DNA from: Micromonospora pallida
GTDB taxonomy: Bacteria; Actinomycetota; Actinomycetes; Mycobacteriales; Micromonosporaceae
Reading direction: 5' to 3'
Length of the DNA: 64,000 nt
NCBI RefSeq assembly: GCF_900090325.1
Contig: NZ_FMHW01000002.1
Span: 2,170,001 to 2,234,000 of the forward strand
Below, piece by piece: positions 9,119-16,700 of this stretch (position 1 is its first letter; every line of letters begins with the position of its first letter). The notes beneath the pieces were generated by a model, which was not told the origin of the DNA, did no database searches, and was given only the letters and a program-made list of their open reading frames with translations. Position numbers and translations under genes: made by a program.

Positions 9119-9885
9119 GGGTTCTCCGGTGGGGCGAGGGACGGTGGGTCAGCGGGGTCGGGGGTGAGCTGGCCGCTGCCCCGGTCCAGGTACCAGGCGG
9201 CGGTGCGGACCAGCCCGTACGCGCGCAGCCGTCGGGTCGAGTTCTCCACCACCATCGTGCGGTCGTGGACGATGGCGTCGGTGACCCGGCGGACCCGGTT
9301 CAGGAACTCCCGGTCGGTCGGGGACGGCCGGCGGGGCATCCCGCCGACAGCGAGGTAGGCCGACGCGGTGATGGCCATGTTGTTGCCCGCGTGCATCCGG
9401 TAGGGGGCCTGGTAGCCGGCATCCCGGTGCGCCGGACGCAGCCGTCCGAAGGTGGCGGCGACGGTGACCAGGCACCGGAAGCCGGCCCGGCCGATCGGCC
9501 CGTGCTCGTCGCGGCGGGCCTCGATTCGGCCGCAGGCCAGGTCCACGCCGCCGGTCAGGGTACGCCGGGCGGCGGCCACCCAGCCGGGTCGGGGCAGGCA
9601 GTCGGCGTCGGTACGGGCGAGCAGGGTGGCGCCGTGCGCGATGGCGTACCGGAACCCGGTGTCGACGGCCGCACCGACGCCCTTCTGCCGCTCCTCGACC
9701 AGCCGGGTCGGCACCGGCGACCGGGCCGCGAACCGCCGGACCACGTCGGCGGTGCCGTCGGTGGAGGCGTTGTCCACCACCAGCAGGGTGAAGTCCCGGT
9801 CGGTCTGCCCGGCCAGCGCGTCCAGGGTGGCCCCGATCCGGTCGGCCTCGTCGAAGGCGGGTACCACCACCCAGAGCGCGGTCAT
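8719..9885 (-). CDS. Glycosyltransferase family 2; C-terminus disrupted, probably by a frameshift near 9160
   Basis: The start is ATG 9885, overlapping the synthase stop (ATGA). Residues 1-240 are a GT-A glycosyltransferase: WVVVPAFDEADRIG, VVDNASTDGT and the metal-binding DADCLPRPGW. After about residue 240 the frame runs on to 8719, antiphase to the ligase, with a Pro/Thr-rich composition typical of a shadow frame. One extra C in the C5 run at 9160-9164 would place TGA 9149-9151 in frame, ending the enzyme just before the ligase ribosome site. The functional product is therefore probably about 245 residues. The likely role is sugar transfer to the operon product. Confidence 0.7.
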   Translation of the reverse strand: MTALWVVVPAFDEADRIGATLDALAGQTDRDFTLLVVDNASTDGTADVVRRFAARSPVPTRLVEERQKGVGAAVDTGFRYAIAHGATLLARTDADCLPRPGWVAAARRTLTGGVDLACGRIEARRDEHGPIGRAGFRCLVTVAATFGRLRPAHRDAGYQAPYRMHAGNNMAITASAYLAVGGMPRRPSPTDREFLNRVRRVTDAIVHDRTMVVENSTRRLRAYGLVRTAAWYLDRGSGQLTPDPADPPSLAPPENPCSTTWPPPCAATRTVRRCSPPRRPAVPASGPPGVTWPTSPTGTPPPCTTTDWPPGTPSGWRSSPALVRWRSCSPRTGSGCGWRSSTPAPARTCSPPGWPWPGRPWSSPTPPPRRSPAGPDRWPAGPDWPCPG

Positions 9886-10970
9886 GACTTCTCCCAGACG
9901 AGGGTCATCAGGCTGACCCCGCCGCCGAGGCCGATGAAGAGCACCCGCTCACCGGGGCGCAGTCCGGGCGCGACGCGGGCGAGCTGGACGCCGAGCGTGG
10001 CGCTGGCCAGGTTGCCCAGCTCGGCGACGGTGACCTCGAGCTTGTCCTTCGGCACGCCGGTCACCTCGACGAACCGGTCGAGGTAGGGCACGGTCACCTG
10101 GTGGACCAGGATCCGGGCGTAGTCGGCCCAGTCGAGGCCGGTGCGGTGCCGGACCCGGTGCAGGATGTCCGGGCCAATCTTCTCGAAGACGTCCCGCAGG
10201 GTCCCGCCGTCCCCGGTGAAATAGGTGTGCTCGTCGCCCCGGGGGTGCCGGGAGCCGCCGCCGGGGATGCCGCCCACCGTCCAGTGCTCGGACCACGTCT
10301 CGGTGTCGACGTCGAGGATGCCGCCCCGCTCGACTGGCTCCACCAGCACGGCCGCGCCCGCGTCGCCGAAGGTGTAGCCGGCGAAGGCGCGGCGGGCCTG
10401 CGCCAGGTCGCTGATCCGGGTCCGCATCGCCCGGGTCGGGGTCTCCCCGGTCACCACCAGGGCGCGTCGGGCGCGGCCAGCGAGGATGCTGGACCGGGCC
10501 AGGTCGATGCCGTTGAGGAAGCTGTTGCAGGCGTTGGTGACGTCCAGCGCGTGGGCGTGGCCGCCGAGTTCGGCCTGCACGATGTGGGCGGTGGCCGGTT
10601 CGGCCACGTCCCGGGTGGCGGAGGCGAACAGCAGTAGGTCCACCTCCGCCGGCTCCCGGCCAGCGGCGGCGAGCGCCTGCCGGGCGGCGCGGACCGCGAG
10701 GGTCGAGGCGTACTCGTCGTCGGCGGCGACCCGGCGGGAGCCGATCCCGGTCATCCGGGCCAGCAGCCCGTCCGGCAGGGACAGATCACTGGCCTCGGCG
10801 ATCCGGCGCTGGAGCTCGGCGGTGGGCACGACCTGGTCGGGCAGGCTCGCGCCGACCGCGGTGATGCCCACCCGTTCCCGGGGTCGGTCGAGGGGTGGCA
10901 TGGGGTCGGTCATGCCCTGAGCTTGCCCAACGCCGCTGGCGGGCGGATGAGTAGGGGTGCTCATGTCCAC
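9882..10970 (-). CDS. 3-oxoacyl-ACP synthase III family / OleA-like thiolase-fold synthase
   Basis: 362 residues from GTG 10970; ATG 10964 or the ATG about 57 bp further in are also possible. The thiolase-fold catalytic set is visible: Cys148 in NACNSFLNG, His290 in ILVHQ and Asn320 in ELGNLASAT, with GIGSRR near 77 and a C-terminal GLGGGVS loop. This is the KAS III arrangement. OleA enzymes, which condense two acyl-CoAs head to head, share the NACxxFxNG pattern. As the first gene of the operon it probably makes the carbon skeleton that the ligase, reductase, P450 and glycosyltransferase then modify. OleA versus KAS III specificity cannot be decided from sequence alone. Confidence 0.8.
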   Translation of the reverse strand: MDMSTPTHPPASGVGQAQGMTDPMPPLDRPRERVGITAVGASLPDQVVPTAELQRRIAEASDLSLPDGLLARMTGIGSRRVAADDEYASTLAVRAARQALAAAGREPAEVDLLLFASATRDVAEPATAHIVQAELGGHAHALDVTNACNSFLNGIDLARSSILAGRARRALVVTGETPTRAMRTRISDLAQARRAFAGYTFGDAGAAVLVEPVERGGILDVDTETWSEHWTVGGIPGGGSRHPRGDEHTYFTGDGGTLRDVFEKIGPDILHRVRHRTGLDWADYARILVHQVTVPYLDRFVEVTGVPKDKLEVTVAELGNLASATLGVQLARVAPGLRPGERVLFIGLGGGVSLMTLVWEKS

Positions 10971-10998
10971 CCGCCAGCGGACGCCGGATCAGCGCAAA

Positions 10999-11034
10999 CC
11001 GGGCGGCCGGGCAGGAGTCACCCCGGCCGCCCGG
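10999..11034 (-). terminator. 13-bp stem hairpin downstream of the M23 peptidase gene
   Basis: Arms 10999-11011 and 11022-11034 are exact reverse complements around a 10-nt loop. The site lies 35 bp past the peptidase stop and just upstream of the OleA-like operon start, so it probably insulates the two units. Confidence 0.6.
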
Positions 11035-11068
11035 CGTCAACGGGCCGCCCGACGCGCGGGCGGCGGCC

Positions 11069-12274
11069 TCAGCACCAGCCGTTGACCGGGCCGTTCAGGC
11101 CGGTCCACATGAAGGCGTCGCTCACCCAGGTGCCGTCGCTGAGCCGGTTCCACAGCGCGGTGGAGCCCCATCGGCCGGTGTGCGTGGTGCCGTTACGCGA
11201 GCAGGAGATGGTCACCGTCGCGCCGTCGCCGACCGAACCGGCGATCGCGTAGCCGGTACCGGGGCCGGTGCGCTTGTTCACCGTGCCGCCACCGTTGGCG
11301 TCGATGATGCCCTGGTTGAAGCCGAGCACGCCGTAGTTGTACAGTCCGCCGCCGGTGTTGACCCGCGCCGACCCGTGCAGGGCGTACCCCTGGTAGGCGG
11401 AGCTGCCCCGCATGAGCACCCACTTGCCCAGGCTGTGGTCGTGGATCTGCACGTACGCGCTGTTCTGCCGCAGGCCGAAGTGCACGTGCCGGCCGGAGGC
11501 GGAGCCGCCGCAGGTGACGTCGGTGCCGGTGTCGCCCAGGTAGGCGCCCTCGCCGACGCTCGCGCCGTTGACGTTGATGCTGTTCCACAGATGGTAGTAG
11601 TCGGTGGAGTAGCCCCGGTCGTGGATGACCCGGATCCAGCCCCGGCACATGGTGTAGGCGGTGCCGCCGCGCGCGGCGAGCACCCGCTGGTCGCCGCCGG
11701 CCAGGTCGATCGAGCTGTACGGCAGTTCGCCGCCGCCCCACCCGTGCGGCCCGCCGGTGTAGTACCACGTCTGGCCGACCGCGTACGGCAGGCGCATGCC
11801 GGTGCGGAAGTCGCCGTTGGCGAGCATCGTGCCCGGCGACGGCGCGGCGAACACCTTCTTCTCCTGGGCCGACACGACGGTGGACGGGGCGTCCTCGGCG
11901 AGCTCGGCGAAGGCGGCCTCGCCGTCGAAGGCGACCTGCCAGCCGGAGCGGTCCCGGTGGGCGACGAAGACCGAGCCCTTCGGGTACGCGTCCTCCTCGT
12001 GGGGGGCCACGACGACGGCGGTCCCGAAGGCCCAGTTCCGGCCGTCGCGCCGGGCGACGGTGACCCGGGTGTCGTCCGCGTCGGCGGTGCGCAGGTGCGG
12101 GTCGGCGGTGACGGACGCCTGGCCGAGCAGTCGGGCGGTCACTGCCTCGGTGACGTCACCGGCCGGGGCGGCTGTCGCGGCGGTGGCCGGGGCGGCGGCG
12201 AGGAGGACGACGGCGGACAGCAGGGCTGCCCGGACCGGGCCTCGGACGTTTCTCCAGGACACAGGAACCCCCAT
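11069..12274 (-). CDS. Secreted M23 (LasA-type) metallopeptidase with C-terminal SH3-like domain
   Basis: About 401 residues from ATG 12274; GTG 12262 is an alternative with a better ribosome site (GGGGG, 5 nt). A signal peptide VRAALLSAVVLLAAAPATA is followed by a pro-region to about 150. The peptidase core has the zinc-site motifs SSIDLAGGD (about 188) and GRHVHFGL (about 261), as in LasA/lysostaphin-type endopeptidases. The C-terminal 70 residues (TVNKRTGPGTGYAIAGSVG and on) form a bacterial SH3-like wall-binding module. The expected role is cleavage of peptidoglycan cross-bridges or glycine-rich peptides outside the cell. The gene stands alone with its own downstream hairpin. Confidence 0.85.
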   Translation of the reverse strand: MGVPVSWRNVRGPVRAALLSAVVLLAAAPATAATAAPAGDVTEAVTARLLGQASVTADPHLRTADADDTRVTVARRDGRNWAFGTAVVVAPHEEDAYPKGSVFVAHRDRSGWQVAFDGEAAFAELAEDAPSTVVSAQEKKVFAAPSPGTMLANGDFRTGMRLPYAVGQTWYYTGGPHGWGGGELPYSSIDLAGGDQRVLAARGGTAYTMCRGWIRVIHDRGYSTDYYHLWNSINVNGASVGEGAYLGDTGTDVTCGGSASGRHVHFGLRQNSAYVQIHDHSLGKWVLMRGSSAYQGYALHGSARVNTGGGLYNYGVLGFNQGIIDANGGGTVNKRTGPGTGYAIAGSVGDGATVTISCSRNGTTHTGRWGSTALWNRLSDGTWVSDAFMWTGLNGPVNGWC

Positions 12275-12532
12275 CAGTGGACATCGACGAATTCGATCAG
12301 GTTGAGGGGACGGTACCGATGTCATCGAAGTCTGTCCATACGCGCGATGGGGTCGAACCTCCGGACGGCCCCAGGGTGGCAGCAGGTAGCGCCACCGACC
12401 ACACCTAACTTGAGGGCCTGTCAAACTACCTACGGTCACTGTCGCCAGCCATCACATGGCCGAGTGACGACCGGCAAACGCCACCCGGCCACAGGGATTT
12501 GGCAAATGCTGCTGCTTACCGACGGCAACCGG

Positions 12533-12790
12533 TCACTCAACTTTGAGTTCGTCGAGCCGATCAACAGCGGATTGCTCCTCCAGTTCATCTCCAATCACTT
12601 TAAGTCGTTCATAAAAATGTCGCGACATAGCAAGTGAATCCTCAAAGATCCAGGAGCAGAGGGCATCGAAAGCCAGCCCCAGCTCCCCAACCTGCACCAA
12701 CTCAAGGACATCGGTTCTGACATTGCTAGACGTGATGGGCGACTCGTCCAGCAGGGCTAAAATGCCCGCTTGCGCCTGGCGAAAATCCAC
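12533..12790 (-). CDS. Orphan MafI-like immunity protein
   Basis: 85 residues, GTG start. The pattern DVLELVQVGELGLAFDALCSWIFEDSLAMSRHFY is that of the small helical MafI-type immunity proteins found behind polymorphic toxins. The coding region is clearly richer in A/T than the surrounding chromosome. No toxin precedes it: upstream is a transposase remnant on the opposite strand. It is therefore probably a leftover immunity gene of a displaced toxin tip, a common situation beside RHS genes. Assignment is from recalled family pattern only. Confidence 0.65.
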   Translation of the reverse strand: MDFRQAQAGILALLDESPITSSNVRTDVLELVQVGELGLAFDALCSWIFEDSLAMSRHFYERLKVIGDELEEQSAVDRLDELKVE

Positions 12791-12801
12791 TTCTTCACCC
12801 C

Positions 12802-12959
12802 AAGTACCGTGCCAGCCTCGTCGACCCCTACCGTGATCACCTGCGCAAACGTCGAGCCGAAGACCCCGGCGTCCCCGTCAAGCACCTCTTCGAAGAGATC
12901 AAGACCCTCGGCTACGAGGTGGCTTCACCCTGCTCCGCCACCGCATCCTCCTCGGATAA
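12802..12959 (+). pseudogene. ISL3-type transposase remnant, internally deleted
   Basis: From 12802 the frame reads KYRASLVDPYRDHLRKR and continues to HLFEEIKTLGYE, matching the middle of ISL3-family transposases. A one-step frame change near 12918 then gives GGFTLLRHRILLG and a TAA at 12957, which matches the extreme C-terminus of the same proteins. The catalytic region and about half of the protein are missing, so a deletion has joined two distant parts. It is non-functional and marks past insertion in this island. Confidence 0.6.
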
Positions 12960-13350
12960 CAGCACCCTCCGTCACCACCGAATGTGAGACAGGGCCGTTC
13001 GTTTTACAGACCCGAACACGGCCCAGCAACGACGACCAGGCCCCGCCGCCCGCCAAGCGCGCCCCCGCCGCGCGGCCAAGCAGTGAGCCAGCCGGACCAA
13101 GATCCCGGACCAAGATCCGACTGGCTCAAAACTGCTCTACAGGATCAAGTACGGCCCGGCTTACGCCGGGCCGCGCGCACACGCTACGGCCTACGGCCCC
13201 GCGCGCACGCCCAGCATCAGCCAGTCATCGATGAATGCATATGCGTTGAAGGTGTCTGACGGCAATATGCTTGCACCATGGCACCCCTATGCGCACCTGG
13301 CGGTCCCGCCTTCACTGAGCGTAGCTGAAGACGGGACCGGACAATTGGCT
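12960..13350. other. Degenerate spacer in the toxin island
   Basis: No supported gene in about 390 bases. It holds an exact 9-bp stem with a 4-nt loop at 13152-13173 (CGGCCCGGC/GCCGGGCCG), which could end transcription from the toxin-immunity pair. Short open frames here (for example 13231-13428 on the plus strand) lack family resemblance. Confidence 0.4.
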
Positions 13351-13758
13351 TCAGATGAGATCTGGCGCTACAGGTCCTTCGAGATCGAAAACGGGCACTT
13401 GGCGCTCATCTTCGGAGCGCCAAACTGAGAATATCCACTCTCCGTAGGGATAGTCACTGATGGTTTCGAAGATGCGCCCGGTTCGGGTTTTCAAACTTAA
13501 ATCGAGCCCAACATCGCGAGTCTGCGCGCCTACTTGAACGATTTCATCTCCGATCAGGTCATTGAGACCGTGAGCCTTCGCGGCGTCGCCTGAAATCGAC
13601 GGAGACATTGCAGAAATTTCAGTTGTAGAAACACGCCAGTTCGTGTTGACACGTAGGCGCCAGCGGTTTCCGCTGAGGCATACGCCATCACCATCCGCCT
13701 CGACAACAGCGATCGGGAGCGGGAGAAACGCCCTGATTTCCTCTATCCACGGGAACAC
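13351..13758 (-). CDS. Candidate cognate immunity protein of the RHS toxin
   Basis: 135 residues. GTG 13758 shares a base with the toxin stop (TAGTG) and uses a GGAG inside the toxin's last codons, so production is coupled to the toxin. The sequence is soluble and acidic, with LSGNRWRLRV strands alternating with charged turns, and has lower GC than its neighbours. I do not recognise the family with certainty; there is some resemblance to small beta-rich immunity-like proteins. Function is inferred from position: immunity genes almost always lie immediately 3' of RHS toxin tips. Confidence 0.6.
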   Translation of the reverse strand: MFPWIEEIRAFLPLPIAVVEADGDGVCLSGNRWRLRVNTNWRVSTTEISAMSPSISGDAAKAHGLNDLIGDEIVQVGAQTRDVGLDLSLKTRTGRIFETISDYPYGEWIFSVWRSEDERQVPVFDLEGPVAPDLI

Positions 13759-16700
13759 TATGGCTCCAACTCAATGTGCGTCCTAGACCGGACATACTGC
13801 TTCGGATTCACGCCCCTCGGCGGCTGCACCGGCCTGCCCGTGAATGGACTGACTGGCGCATCGGCCCCGTTTGTAAACGAGGCTCGAAGCCCCGCATTTC
13901 CGTTGGCTGACGGCTGCATAATGCGGATCCTACTGCCATCCGGAAGTTGGAAGCCCGTACCTGCCGAACGGGTGGGGAAGGTGCTAAATCCAGCCTCTCC
14001 CGCGTCGACCGCCGCCTGCAATCCTGACTCCAGCCGCGAAGCGCTCGTGGGCACTACGGTCCCGTTTGCGTCTGCCACGAACGTAGCCCTGCCGCAGTTG
14101 TGTACGAGAACTGGCGTGTTGCCGGCTACCACATAGTACGTCTCAATGTCGGCGACGGAGAGGTCGTGCATGGTCGCCTTGCCGGTGTACGAGCGGATCT
14201 CGCGGACGGTCACCCGGTCGCCGTCGTCGGAGCGGAGTTCCTCGCCCACCCACAGGTCGGTGGCGTCCACCGATGCCTTACGGGTCTCGCTCCAGAAGGG
14301 GTGGTGCTGGGTGGTCTTGATGGTGGTCCGCTCGCCGTCGGCGACGGTGACCCAAAGGTCGGTGAGATCGGTGTCCTCGTGCCGGTGGGTCCGGGTGACC
14401 TCACGTTCCTCGGTTCGGCCGGTTTCCGGGTCGGTGGCGACGACCTCGTCGCCCTCCGTCAGTTCCTCGATGGGTTTCTCGCCACCGTCGGCTACCAGCA
14501 CCCTTGTGCCGGGCGCGAAGCTGTGCCGGTTACCGGGGAGCAGGCAGGAACTCGCCTGCTCGAGGACCTGGTCGGCCCACTTGCGTTCCTCGTTCCACTT
14601 CATCAAGCCCGAGACGGCGCGTCGGACGGTACCGACAACCTTGTCGAACTTGCGGACGAGCTGGACCGCCTTGCCCCAGGGGAGCATGTTGACCAGCGTC
14701 CAGGCGCACGCTTTCAGGTCGCCGCCGATGCAGCCCATGATGTCGTCGACGCCGAAGAACTGGAGCAGGAGTTGCCCGCCAGCTCGGATGATGATGTCGA
14801 TCGCGTTTTGCTTCTTGATTTCGTTGGCGCGTTTGATCTGCTCGTCGGTGAGGCCGTTGTTGCGGCCACCGCCGCCGTTACCGTTGCCGGTGTTGTACGC
14901 GCTCGTGCCGAAGCCCATCTCCTCGGCGGTGCTGCCGGTGACGGTGACCGTGTTGTTCCACTGGTAGCCGTTCTGGCCCTCGCCGTCGTTGTTGCCCTCG
15001 ATGGCGTGGAGGCCGCTGGGGTCAGAGAAGGTGATCGGGCTGTTGTTGCTGTAGGCGTAGGCGTTCCACTGCTGTGGGTCTGTCAGGTTCTGGATGGGGT
15101 CGACGGAAATGAACCGGCCGAGTCCGCTGTCGTACTGGCGGGCGCCGACGGTGGTCAGGCCGGTGGGGTCCTTGTCGCCGCCGACGAACCCCTTGCCGTT
15201 GACCCACTGCGGCTGGGTGCCGCGCGGATCGCCGTACGGCGTCTGTCGGCGTACGGTGACCGCCTGGCTGTTGGCGTTGACGGCCGTCTGCTGGGTGCCC
15301 TGATGGTCGGTGTAGAGCCAGGTCAGGCCGGCGGGCGTACGGTTGCCGATGGTGCGTCCGGCGAAGTTGTAGTGGCGGGTGCCGGTGGCGGCGGAGCCGT
15401 TCTCCCGCCGGACCTCCTGGCCGGGCAGGTAGAGGGTGGTGCCGGCGGCATCCCGGCGGATCAGCCGGGTTCCGTTGGCGTCGTAGATGTTGGTCTCGAC
15501 GGTCTGGCCGCCGGCGGTCACCGAGGCGAGCTTGCCCTCGGAGTTCCAGTGCAGGGTCTGGGAGTCGGCACCGGTGGCGCAGTTGTTCGCCGTGGTGCCG
15601 ACCGGCCGGCAGGTCATGTTGCCGGTGTTGTCGTAGGCGTATTCGGTGGTGACCGCCGACGCGCCCGGCGCCTGAGTGGTGACCGAGGTGACGGCGTGCG
15701 GGCGGACGGCGGTCGCGCCGCTGGCCGGCACGGTGTGGTCACGGGTGGTGGCGCCAGCGGCCGTGTGCACGGTCTCGCTGGTGCGGTTGCCGACGTTGTC
15801 GATAGTCCACTCGTGCCAGTACGGCGCGGGGCCGCCCAGGTCCGCGACGCTCGGGTTCGTCGCGCACGGCACACCCGATTGCGGCGTCCAGGCGCTGGTG
15901 AGCCGGCGCAGGTTGTCGTAGCGGAAGCACTGGGTGTCAGCCGCCCCGACCTGCGGGGTGTCGGCGATGGAGAGGATGTTGCCGGCCGGGTCGTGGTCGT
16001 AGTGGGTGTCGACCACCGTGCCGGCGGCCGTCTCGGGCTGCACCTCCAGTCGCTTCACCCGGCGGGTGGTGAGGTCGTAGTGTGTCGTGTCCTGGACGTA
16101 GACGCCGCCGTCGGTCTTGCGGGTGGCGAGGGTCGGCTCGCCGTACGGGGTGTACTCCTGGCCGATGACGTACCGGCCGACGTTGATCATCCCGGTTTTC
16201 AGCTCGACAGGCAGCCCGGTCGTCTGGTCGTAGGTGGTCTCGACGGTCTCGTTGGTCAGGCCGCCGGGTCCGGGATAGCTGATCGTCTTCGGGCTGCCGT
16301 CGATCGCGTACCCGTAGCCGTAGGCCCAGGTGCCGGCCAGTCCGTCGCCCTCGTTCGCCGGGATCACGTAGTGTTCGCTGGTCGGCTGGTAGCGCAGGTT
16401 GAAGCCGACCACCCGCTGCTTGTAGGCGTTGGTCGAGCCGGCCGACTCGTAGCGGGTGCTCTCCGTCAACTGTCCCCGGACGGTCTGTCCGGCGTAGGTC
16501 TTGTCGTACTTCCACTCGGCGAGCTTGTTCGTCGCGGCGACGCTGCCCTGGTAGAGCGCGGTTCGGCGGCCGAGTGAGTCGTACTCGTTGACCAGGACGG
16601 TGTTGCGGGCGTCGGTGATCGTCTCGGGCTCGTCGTACTGGGTGTAGGTGGTGGTGGTCGTGCCCTTGTCCGGGTCCTTGGCGGTGATCTGCCGGCCCTT

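Noticed and set aside
12403..12416. CCTAACTTG-AGGG before the M23 peptidase as a fourth sulfur element
   Set aside because: Only the left half matches; the TAGG half-site at the right spacing is missing and the gene has no sulfur link.
13231..13428. 65-residue plus-strand frame in the toxin island
   Set aside because: It overlaps the immunity gene end, has no recognisable family and no good ribosome site.
14100..16577. 825-residue plus-strand frame opposite the RHS gene
   Set aside because: Val/Gly/Asp-rich shadow composition with no family motif; the minus strand encodes a clear RHS-Hint protein.
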